From positions 1 to 5,290 of the forward strand of contig JAJZGM010000102.1 in NCBI GenBank assembly GCA_021828525.1: a DNA stretch of 5,290 bases. The letters are read 5' to 3'. Source of the DNA: Nitrospirota bacterium. Lineage in GTDB: Bacteria; Nitrospirota; Leptospirillia; Leptospirillales; Leptospirillaceae. Shown here in pieces: positions 1-4,957 of this stretch. The stretch's first letter is position 1. Each line of letters starts with the position of its first letter. The translations under genes and the position numbers were made by a program. The notes beneath the pieces are model-generated. The model made no database searches. It saw only the letters and a program-made list of their open reading frames with translations, and was not told the DNA's origin.

Positions 1-2
1 GA

Positions 3-71
3 TTCGGAAGTGGGGAGGAGGCTCCTGAGGAGAATCCGGACCTTCCGGACGTTTATTTCCCGGAGCTGTGA
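3..71 (+). CDS. Possible C-terminus of a convergent gene (partial)
   Basis: This frame is open from the left edge to a TGA at 69-71 and reads FGSGEEAPEENPDLPDVYFPEL. It is an acidic, proline-rich tail with ordinary-looking codons, which is what the end of a real protein often looks like. If real, it converges on the speA-type gene and overlaps its last 19 bases. Another plus-strand frame (1-78) is also open but gives an arginine-rich, less protein-like string. Only 22 codons are visible, so the protein cannot be identified, and chance openness over this length is quite possible. Confidence 0.27.
   Translation, partial: FGSGEEAPEENPDLPDVYFPEL
35..49 (-). terminator. Weak hairpin after the polyamine operon
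   Basis: Two copies of the self-complementary hexamer TCCGGA (35-40 and 44-49) are separated by three bases, so either strand can form a 6-bp GC-rich stem. It starts 3 nt beyond the TAA of the decarboxylase gene. On the minus strand it is followed only by TTCTCC, and on the plus strand by GTTTATTT. It could therefore be a weak terminator in either direction, but neither has a good U-tract. Confidence 0.25.
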
Positions 72-1525
72 TTTTTAACCACCTGGATGAACCGGTTGGT
101 CATGTCGAGGCCATCCATCGTGGCTCCGGAATCACGGAACCGGCAAAGAGTGTCGATGACGGGCGCTGTGATCTCCTCACCCGGGATGAGCAGCGGAACG
201 CCGGGGGGATAGACTGTCACGATGTCCGAGGCGATGAGGCCGGTTGAATCTTCGAGAGGGACGGTTTCGTGGTGGGCAAAAAAGGCTTCTCGGGGCGTCA
301 TCCGGAGAAGATTGTCGAAAAAAACCATGGAAGGGACAGGGGATCGGCTCGCCTGTCGGTGGTTTTCCCGGGAGAGGGCAACCAGGGCGTTGACGAGCCG
401 TTCCAGGTCGCCACGGTGATCCCCGATGCTGACGATGACGAGGACGTGGTCGATATCGGCCATCTCCACCTGGATGCCAAATTCCAGGTTCAGGCGCTGG
501 GAGACCTGGTATCCCGAGACTCCCCATCCTCGCACATCGATCGTGAGCTTTGTCTCGTCGAGGTCGTTTTCCCCCCCGGACATGGCCTGAATCTCGGTCC
601 GGTTGGCGCACCTTAGCCCCGGAATCTCCCTTATTTTTATCCTGGCCCACCGCGCAAGCTCCAGGGCGCGCCCCAGGAGCTTCACCCCTTCCGTGGCCAT
701 CTGCATCCGGGCGAGGTCGAGGGAGGCCATCAGGATGTAGGACGGGCTTGTTGTCTGGAGATAGCGCAGGACAGTGGAGAGACGATCGAGGTCGATGCGC
801 TCTTTGCGAGCGTGAAGCATGGAGGCCTGTGTCATTCCTCCGATAATCTTGTGCGTGGACTGGACGGCCAAGTCGATGCCTGCGGCCATTCCGGAGGAGG
901 GAAGCTCGGGATGGAAATGGAGGTGGGGCCCATGGGCCTCGTCGAGAAGGACGCGCATTCCCTTGGCGTGGGCAGCGTCCGCCACCCGGGCCAGATCAAT
1001 GGTGACCCCGTAGTAGTTGGGGGAGGTCAGGTAGAGTGTCCGTATGTCCGAGTGACGGTCGATGCTGTCGAGGATGTCCCGGGTCCCGTAATTGAGGGGA
1101 AAGGAGGCGCCGTGCTCCGTTCTAAAGGGGATGAAGACCGGCTGGCATCCGGTCATGATCATCCCGGAAATCACCGACTTGTGGACATTTCGGGTGACCA
1201 GGACCGGTTCCCCCGGATTGAGGGAGGCTACGACCATGGCCTGGTTCCCACCCGAGGTCCCGTTGACGAGAAAGTAGGAGCGGTCAGCCCCATAGATCTC
1301 TGCCGCCAGCTCCTGGGACTCCTTGATGACGCCCCGGGGTTTCTGAAGAGAGTCCACTTCGTCGAGGCAGGTCAGGTCGATCGAAAAGACCCGGGGTCCC
1401 ACAAACTTGCGAAAACGCGTCGAGATCCCTTTTCCGCTTTTGTGGCCTGGGGTGTGAAAGGAGACTTTCCGGCTTTCGGCAAGGGAGACCATCGCGTCGA
1501 AAAGAGGCGTTTTGCTCTGGTCCAT
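53..1525 (-). CDS. speA: Orn/Lys/Arg decarboxylase, Bacillus SpeA type (probable arginine decarboxylase)
   Basis: This is a PLP-dependent fold-type I amino-acid decarboxylase of 490 aa. That matches my recollection of the length of Bacillus subtilis SpeA and of the short Orn/Lys/Arg decarboxylase group. Visible marks are FHTPGHK (23-29), the phosphate-binding NGTSGGN (88-94), RNVHKS (112-117), DEAHGPHLHFH (195-205) with the PLP-contacting Asp and His, and STHKIIGGMTQAS (223-235) with the Schiff-base lysine at K226. The family C-terminal domain follows, with MTPREAFFA (409-417) and VYPPGVPLLIPGE (438-450). The expected reaction is arginine to agmatine plus CO2 in the cytoplasm. Arginine is preferred over lysine or ornithine because of overall likeness to Bacillus SpeA and the Thermus-type SpeE next door, but sequence alone does not settle the substrate. 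It is the last gene of the speD-speE-speA operon, 17 nt after speE. Its Shine-Dalgarno is weak (GGAA, 11 nt from the ATG), so translation may depend on coupling to speE. Confidence 0.93.
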   Translation of the reverse strand: MDQSKTPLFDAMVSLAESRKVSFHTPGHKSGKGISTRFRKFVGPRVFSIDLTCLDEVDSLQKPRGVIKESQELAAEIYGADRSYFLVNGTSGGNQAMVVASLNPGEPVLVTRNVHKSVISGMIMTGCQPVFIPFRTEHGASFPLNYGTRDILDSIDRHSDIRTLYLTSPNYYGVTIDLARVADAAHAKGMRVLLDEAHGPHLHFHPELPSSGMAAGIDLAVQSTHKIIGGMTQASMLHARKERIDLDRLSTVLRYLQTTSPSYILMASLDLARMQMATEGVKLLGRALELARWARIKIREIPGLRCANRTEIQAMSGGENDLDETKLTIDVRGWGVSGYQVSQRLNLEFGIQVEMADIDHVLVIVSIGDHRGDLERLVNALVALSRENHRQASRSPVPSMVFFDNLLRMTPREAFFAHHETVPLEDSTGLIASDIVTVYPPGVPLLIPGEEITAPVIDTLCRFRDSGATMDGLDMTNRFIQVVKNHSSGK

Positions 1526-1542
1526 CGGGAGGTCGGTTCCGT

Positions 1543-2463
1543 CTAGTGGTAGGTGAAGATGGGGTGGTTGTCCTCGATGATGAGCGTCGATTTGTCGAGC
1601 TCCATCCTGAGATGGCGAGGGAGACCAAAAAGCCCCTGGTGGGCGAGACCGTCATAAAAGCGGAGGTTCGTCAGCCCCCTTTCGGCCAGGATCCTGTCCA
1701 CGACCTCGCGGGTCATGGCGAGGGGATCGACCCCTTTAGAAGCCAGGGTGAATCCCCAGGGGAGTCCGAAGGAGGGAATGTTTGTCGAAAAACCCCGGAC
1801 GGTAGGGAAGGCCGTTTTCATGGTCTGGTAAACAGCGGAAAAGGCCAGGATGAAAGGCAGCGCCGCCGCGCCTGCCTGGACCGAAATCGTCCCGCCGGGC
1901 GAGAGGTGTTCGCTTGCGATCTTGTAAAACTCCCGAGTGTAGAGGAGGTAGGCGGGTCCTTCCTCCACCGGTTCGGAAAGATCCGTGATGATGACGTCGA
2001 AAATGTCCTGGGAATCTTCCAGATACTTCCGGGCGTCGGTTGCCAGGACAGTCGAGCGCGGATCGTCGAAGGCGCCCTGGTGCCACTCCGGAAGATGTTC
2101 CTTCGAAAGGGAGATGACCTGGTCATCGATGTCGACCATCACGGCCCGTTCGACGGTTGGATGGCGTAGGGCTTCCCGCAGGGTGGCCCCTTCTCCGCCC
2201 CCTACGATCAGAACGGACCGGGGTGCAGGATGGGCGATCATGGCCGGGTGGACAAGAGCCTCGTGATAGATGAATTCATCGACCTGGGTCGACTGCATCT
2301 TCTCGTCAAGCGCCAGAGCCTTTCCATACACGTTGGTCCGGAGAATGTCGACCTTCTGGAAGTTGGTCTGGCGCGAAACGATAATCCCGTCAATGCCATG
2401 CATGTGGCCGAGCGAGGGAGCCGCGTATTCAATATACCACTTGGAGGTTCTCGCTCCGTTCAT
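1543..2463 (-). CDS. speE: Polyamine aminopropyltransferase, Thermus SpeE-like
   Basis: This 306-aa enzyme is expected to transfer the aminopropyl group of decarboxylated AdoMet to an amine in the cytoplasm. An N-terminal beta domain (about 1-60) precedes a Rossmann methyltransferase-like core. Motifs are STQVDEFIYHE (58-68), glycine-rich GGGEGAT (88-94), VDIDD (110-114), PEWHQGAFDDPR (125-136), DAR (143-145) and the catalytic-loop segment DLSEPVEEGPAYLLYT (161-176), with D161 as the likely general base. Canonical bacterial and eukaryotic spermidine synthases carry GGGDGG and DSTDP-type sequences instead. The GGGEGAT, PEWHQGAFDDPR and DL(S/T)(E/D)PV set resembles Thermus thermophilus SpeE and plant ACL5 thermospermine synthase, so agmatine or a triamine may be an acceptor. 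The ATG at 2463 is chosen because WYIEY, typical of the N-terminus, follows at 9-13 and AAAGGA lies 10 nt upstream. The first 35 nt overlap the end of speD in another frame. Confidence 0.93.
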   Translation of the reverse strand: MNGARTSKWYIEYAAPSLGHMHGIDGIIVSRQTNFQKVDILRTNVYGKALALDEKMQSTQVDEFIYHEALVHPAMIAHPAPRSVLIVGGGEGATLREALRHPTVERAVMVDIDDQVISLSKEHLPEWHQGAFDDPRSTVLATDARKYLEDSQDIFDVIITDLSEPVEEGPAYLLYTREFYKIASEHLSPGGTISVQAGAAALPFILAFSAVYQTMKTAFPTVRGFSTNIPSFGLPWGFTLASKGVDPLAMTREVVDRILAERGLTNLRFYDGLAHQGLFGLPRHLRMELDKSTLIIEDNHPIFTYH

Positions 2464-2899
2464 TGGATTCGATTCCTTTCCCCTGCGTGTCGTCGGTTTC
2501 GGGGAGACGGGCGTCCCCCTCGATCTTGTGGGCGATCTTTTCGTTCGATATTCCGATGATGCCCCTCTTTATCTCGTGAATACTGGGGTTCTGGGACTGG
2601 AAGACCTGGGCGAGATGGATGGCGGCAACCTCCGGCTTGAGCGTCTCTCCGCAGGTGAACACATCGACGGCCGCATACCGGTATTCGGGCCAGGTATGGA
2701 TGGCCAGATGGGATTCGGCGATCACCACGACACCGCTTACGCCGAAGGGGCTGAAATGGTGGAATTTGTCATCAACAATGGTGGCATTCGCTTTTTTTGC
2801 GGCATCAATCATGGAAGCCCGGACGAAATCAGGATCAGAAAGGGAGTCGGACTGGCAATCTTTCAGTTCGACAAGAAGATGTGTTCCCAATGCGTGCAC
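2429..2899 (-). CDS. speD: S-adenosylmethionine decarboxylase proenzyme, class 1B bacterial type
   Basis: This is a pyruvoyl-dependent enzyme that makes decarboxylated AdoMet, the aminopropyl donor for SpeE. The proenzyme cleaves itself between E62 and S63, and the serine becomes the pyruvoyl group. The signature FSPFGVSGVVVIAESHLAIH (49-68) is followed by TWPEYRYAAVDVFTCG (69-84). S63, H68 and C83 fall at the same numbers as in the Thermotoga enzyme. The start is GTG at 2899, supported by AGGGGG six nt upstream and by MHALGTHLLVEL matching the family N-terminus. At 156 aa it is longer than the usual 120-135 aa. The excess is a polar tail (about 127-156), partly encoded in the overlap with speE. 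It is the first gene of the operon, about 300 nt downstream of a good promoter. Confidence 0.96.
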   Translation of the reverse strand: MHALGTHLLVELKDCQSDSLSDPDFVRASMIDAAKKANATIVDDKFHHFSPFGVSGVVVIAESHLAIHTWPEYRYAAVDVFTCGETLKPEVAAIHLAQVFQSQNPSIHEIKRGIIGISNEKIAHKIEGDARLPETDDTQGKGIESNERSENLQVVY

Positions 2900-2921
2900 T
2901 CGTAACCCCCTGGTTGGGTCG

Positions 2922-3053
2922 TTAGGTCAATCCGAAGCCTTTTGGCCAGACCTGCCAAAGACTCGATTCCGACAATGCCTTGAAAACAGGATCCTGATGC
3001 TCCGGACGGCGCGTCGGGAACACAGGAACCGGACGATCGATGAGGCTGTTCAC
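2922..3053 (-). CDS. Candidate upstream ORF (43 aa) in the speD leader
   Basis: A GTG at 3053-3051 is preceded by AAAGGAG with 7 nt spacing (3067-3061), the best Shine-Dalgarno of the polyamine operon. The frame encodes 43 aa beginning MNSLIDRPVPVFPTRRPE, with two Trp near the end (SLWQVWPKGFGLT), and stops at TAA 2924-2922. That is 22 nt before the speD start. The peptide has no signal sequence or membrane segment and I recognise no family. The frame remains open upstream to 3230, but those codons cross the promoter and lack a ribosome-binding site. It could be a leader peptide controlling speD, an independent small protein, or chance. Confidence 0.35.
   Translation of the reverse strand: MNSLIDRPVPVFPTRRPEHQDPVFKALSESSLWQVWPKGFGLT
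2941..2959 (-). other. Small hairpin in the speD leader
   Basis: TTTGGC (2959-2954) pairs with GCCAAA (2946-2941) across a 7-nt loop. It lies inside the last codons of the candidate upstream frame and about 40 nt before the speD start. There is no U-tract, so it is not a terminator on this strand. It could be part of a switching structure or mean nothing. Confidence 0.3.
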
Positions 3054-3202
3054 GGTGCGGCTCCTTTGATTCAGGGACGGCCTGTCGATGGCCCGGGGAA
3101 ACACGGTCTCCTCCGGGGAGGGATCGACGGGCGAATGCGGGACGATTCCGCCCCTTTGAAACATTGTCTGGGCAAAATGGCGTCCGGTCAACAATCGGTC
3201 AG

Positions 3203-3230
3203 AATATACACGGTTTTTTTGGGATTGCAA
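3203..3230 (-). promoter_or_regulatory. Sigma-70-type promoter of the polyamine operon
   Basis: Reading the minus strand, a -35 TTGCAA (3230-3225), a 16-nt spacer and a -10 TATATT (3208-3203) predict a start near 3196. Directly upstream, 3255-3231 is an A/T-rich stretch with a run of eight A followed by TTT, which resembles an UP element. It is the best match in the gap between the exported-protein gene and speD. Confidence 0.6.
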
Positions 3231-3285
3231 GAAATTTTTTTTGTCTTATTTGGAAGGGAGTTGGGTGGCACGGGAGGGGCCGGAC

Positions 3286-3315
3286 GGGCCGGAGATTCCC
3301 GGGAAACTCCGGCCC
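3286..3315 (-). terminator. Strong GC hairpin after the exported-protein gene
   Basis: GGGCCGGAG (3286-3294) and CTCCGGCCC (3307-3315) form a perfect 9-bp stem. The 12-nt loop contains the further palindrome TTCCCGGGAA, so the whole 30 nt is almost one hairpin. It begins 20 nt after the TGA of the minus-strand gene. No U-run follows directly, so this is a non-canonical terminator candidate, or an RNA-stabilising structure or a protein-binding palindrome. Confidence 0.5.
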
Positions 3316-3335
3316 ATGTCGGACAGGGTGGGAAG

Positions 3336-3992
3336 TCAGGGGCGCTTCACGGCCCAGGAAACCACAGGCTGTGTGTTGATCTGCCGGGTAAAATCGTTGA
3401 TGAAGTCGGCAAAGGGAATGATCGCCACCTGCCGGGTCTTGCGGACGAGAACCTTCACATAAAGGGATTTGTCATCCCGGAGGTAGTGGCCGATGCCGTC
3501 GAAGCGGACATAGTTCCCCTTGAACAGGCTGTTCGAAAGCAGGAGCACGAAGACACCCCGGTCGAAGGCTCCATGCTTCACCAGACGGCCCTGGCTGTCG
3601 TAGGCCTTGACGACAATGGCGTCGAGGAGGTTGGGTTCACCCCGTGGGTGCCAGAAGCGGACGGTGATCTCCTGGATCCCCCGGAAGGTCGGGGTGTCAG
3701 GGACAACCACCTTCCGTCCCTTGGAATCCACAAAGGGCTTGGTCCGGGTGACGTCCATCCAGAAATGGTTGTAGTGAAGCCGTGAGGATTGCCCAAGCTC
3801 GAGGTCCAGGGTTTTCTCCCGGGACCCGTTCTGGGTCACAAAAAGGACCTTTGTCCTGGTTGTTTTGGCCCAGGCCCCGCCGACTGTCGTTGGGGTCATG
3901 ACAGCGGCCGCCACCAGAAGGCTGCTGGCCGCCATTCCCGGTACAAGGATGCTCCGGGTGATCATGGACAAGGTGCGAAGGGGGTTTTTCAT
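3336..3992 (-). CDS. Exported protein of unknown function
   Basis: I do not recognise this 218-aa protein. The N-terminus is a classical Sec signal: basic MKNPLRTLSMITR, a hydrophobic stretch (about 15-32), then AWA before K43 as a likely signal peptidase I site (cut after residue 42). The mature part is about 176 aa, basic, without cysteine or a further membrane segment, and has alternating hydrophobic strings such as EITVRFWHP and GVFVLLLSN that suggest a beta-rich fold. It is probably periplasmic or secreted. An upstream in-frame ATG at 4013 would add seven residues, but AAGGAG lies 9 nt before the ATG at 3992 and nothing suitable precedes 4013, so 3992 is chosen. The gene is monocistronic, with its own promoter (4125-4098) and a hairpin after the stop. 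Confidence 0.8.
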   Translation of the reverse strand: MKNPLRTLSMITRSILVPGMAASSLLVAAAVMTPTTVGGAWAKTTRTKVLFVTQNGSREKTLDLELGQSSRLHYNHFWMDVTRTKPFVDSKGRKVVVPDTPTFRGIQEITVRFWHPRGEPNLLDAIVVKAYDSQGRLVKHGAFDRGVFVLLLSNSLFKGNYVRFDGIGHYLRDDKSLYVKVLVRKTRQVAIIPFADFINDFTRQINTQPVVSWAVKRP

Positions 3993-4036
3993 GCTGTGGC
4001 GCTCCTTATTCATTCGGGCCCGGCAGGTCCGTTCCC

Positions 4037-4069
4037 GGTCGCTCCCGGGGAGGGGAAGAGGGACCGACC
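4037..4069 (-). other. Possible stem-loop in the 5' leader of the exported-protein gene
   Basis: GGTCG (4037-4041) and CGACC (4065-4069) can pair, with CCC/GGG pairing inside across a small internal loop. It lies in the roughly 100-nt leader between the predicted start near 4091 and the ATG at 3992. Stability and function are unknown. Confidence 0.25.
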
Positions 4070-4076
4070 TTCCGGC

Positions 4077-4105
4077 TTTACGGATTCTGTCGAAGGAATT
4101 ATACT
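4077..4105 (+). promoter_or_regulatory. Promoter for the DUF3109-like gene and pgpA
   Basis: TTTACG (4077-4082), a 17-nt spacer and TATACT (4100-4105) give a reasonable sigma-70 match, four of six and five of six bases. The predicted start near 4112 leaves a leader of about 125 nt before the ATG at 4238. Its -10 shares bases with the -10 of the oppositely directed promoter. Confidence 0.45.
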
Positions 4106-4125
4106 GAAAGACGGGATTTTTTCAA
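4098..4125 (-). promoter_or_regulatory. Strong promoter of the exported-protein gene
   Basis: On the minus strand, TTGAAA (4125-4120), a 16-nt spacer and a perfect TATAAT (4103-4098) predict a start near 4091. This is the closest consensus promoter in the window. The -10 overlaps the plus-strand TATACT at 4100-4105, so the two polymerases should exclude each other. Confidence 0.65.
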
Positions 4126-4168
4126 GAAAAGGAGAGAAAGGTCCGGATCTGCCGTCAGGGCTTCCCCG

Positions 4169-4210
4169 ATGCGGAGATGGACAATCTGGAAGGAACTCCG
4201 GAAAAACTAA
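4169..4210 (+). CDS. Candidate 13-aa leader peptide
   Basis: The frame reads MRRWTIWKELRKN and ends in TAA. AGGG lies 8 nt before the ATG. It sits in the transcribed leader of the downstream cysteine-rich protein gene and has two Trp in 13 residues. A second frame, ATG 4177 to TAG 4224 (MDNLEGTPEKLMILR), overlaps it, and its stop codon lies in the Shine-Dalgarno AGGA of the main gene. Either could couple translation to that gene, and either could be chance. Confidence 0.2.
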   Translation: MRRWTIWKELRKN

Positions 4211-4237
4211 TGATCTTACGCTAGGACCCAAAAGCCG

Positions 4238-4951
4238 ATGTCTGTGACCCAGTTTGTTCCATTTCCGGGAATCCGTCCCGATCTTGTCGAGATTTCCGGT
4301 GTGTGGGTCGACCCGAAGTTCTGGACGACCACCTACACCTGTGATGTCGTGCTCCAGAAGTGTCACTCGACCTGCTGTTACCGCTCGAATATCCTGGCTC
4401 CCGGCGAACGGAGCCGTATCGAGAGCCACATGGAGGGCATCCTTCCCTATATGGATCCCGCCCGGAGGGATCTCTTCCGGTCACGGGGGACCTTTGAGGC
4501 CGATTGCACCGAACAGTGTCCCGGCGGCTGCGAGCTCGATGTGGACGAAGTGAACGCCATGGCCCGCATGTTTTCCCTGGAGGACGATTACCGTTGCAAC
4601 CTCATCGTCCGGGGCGAGGACCACGATTCCTGCATCTTCCTGGCTCACGGCCCGGACGGGGAGGAACGATGCTCCATTCACGCCTACGCCCTGGACGAAG
4701 GACTTTCCTGGATGGCGCTCAAGCCTGCGGACTGCGTCCAATATCCCCTGGCCATCTATCAGGAGGGGGGCCGGACGATCCTGGGAGTCCAGACAACCCC
4801 TTTCCTTTCGCATCTGCCCTGTCATGAAAGCAATCTTGGTCCGCTCATGTATGAGTCGATGGCGGGAACGATCCGCTTCTTTCTGGGGGATGCCTTTTAC
4901 GAAGACCTAGACCGTCATGTCCGGTCACTGGGATCTTCAGCCCGGGCATGA
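4238..4951 (+). CDS. Cysteine-rich DUF3109/YkgJ-like protein
   Basis: This 237-aa soluble protein has 12 cysteines and no signal peptide or membrane segment. It opens with C35-x6-C42-x3-CC (46-47), the CC-type cluster seen in DUF3109 and YkgJ families. C90-x3-C94-x3-C98 and C120 follow. CIFLAHGPDGEERCSIH (132-148) and LKPADCVQYPLAIY (161-174) correspond to the C-hydrophobic...CaIh...kPxxCxxYP core of DUF3109 as I recall it. C195 is near the end. Such clusters are thought to bind a metal, Fe-S or zinc, but the biochemical role is unknown. The ATG at 4238 has AGGA 11 nt upstream. It is the first gene of a probable operon with pgpA, six nt away in the same frame. Assignment rests on the cysteine pattern, so the family name is likely rather than certain. 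Confidence 0.75.
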   Translation: MSVTQFVPFPGIRPDLVEISGVWVDPKFWTTTYTCDVVLQKCHSTCCYRSNILAPGERSRIESHMEGILPYMDPARRDLFRSRGTFEADCTEQCPGGCELDVDEVNAMARMFSLEDDYRCNLIVRGEDHDSCIFLAHGPDGEERCSIHAYALDEGLSWMALKPADCVQYPLAIYQEGGRTILGVQTTPFLSHLPCHESNLGPLMYESMAGTIRFFLGDAFYEDLDRHVRSLGSSARA

Positions 4952-4957
4952 GGCCCA

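Larger units (their letters stand above)
2900..3196 (-). promoter_or_regulatory. Long 5' leader of the speD operon
   Basis: About 297 nt lie between the predicted transcription start (near 3196) and the speD GTG. The region includes a 43-codon upstream frame (3053-2922) and a 6-bp hairpin TTTGGC/GCCAAA with a 7-nt loop (2959-2941). A 4-bp AACC/GGTT stem (2915-2904) would enclose most of the speD Shine-Dalgarno. I do not recognise a known riboswitch, including the SAM classes. A leader this long in front of a polyamine gene suggests post-transcriptional control, but that is inference. Confidence 0.4.

Noticed and set aside
812..1546. A 244-codon plus-strand frame antisense to the decarboxylase
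   Set aside because: It is a glycine- and valine-rich shadow of the conserved decarboxylase with no family features.
1546..2169. A 207-codon plus-strand frame antisense to speE
   Set aside because: It lies wholly opposite the well-supported SpeE and its composition is that of a reverse-strand shadow.
2900..3196. A known SAM riboswitch upstream of speD
   Set aside because: I could not find the conserved cores of the SAM classes I know. A covariance search would decide it.
3054..3230. N-terminal extension of the small leader frame back to an ATG at 3230
   Set aside because: It would start within the -35 box of the spe promoter and lacks a ribosome-binding site. The ATG at 3164 also has none. 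Only the GTG at 3053 is supported.
2619..3785. A 388-codon open frame on the plus strand
   Set aside because: It runs antisense through speD, the leader and most of the exported-protein gene. The protein has no recognisable motif, and long antisense frames are common in GC-rich coding DNA.
3993..4013. ATG at 4013 as the start of the exported protein
   Set aside because: No Shine-Dalgarno precedes it, while AAGGAG at 9 nt supports the ATG at 3992, which also gives a more typical signal peptide.
35..4202. Repeated TCCGGA hexamers in intergenic DNA (35, 44, 3001, 4142, 4197)
   Set aside because: The hexamer also occurs in genes and is expected often at this GC content. Spacing is irregular, so I do not call it an operator or repeat family.
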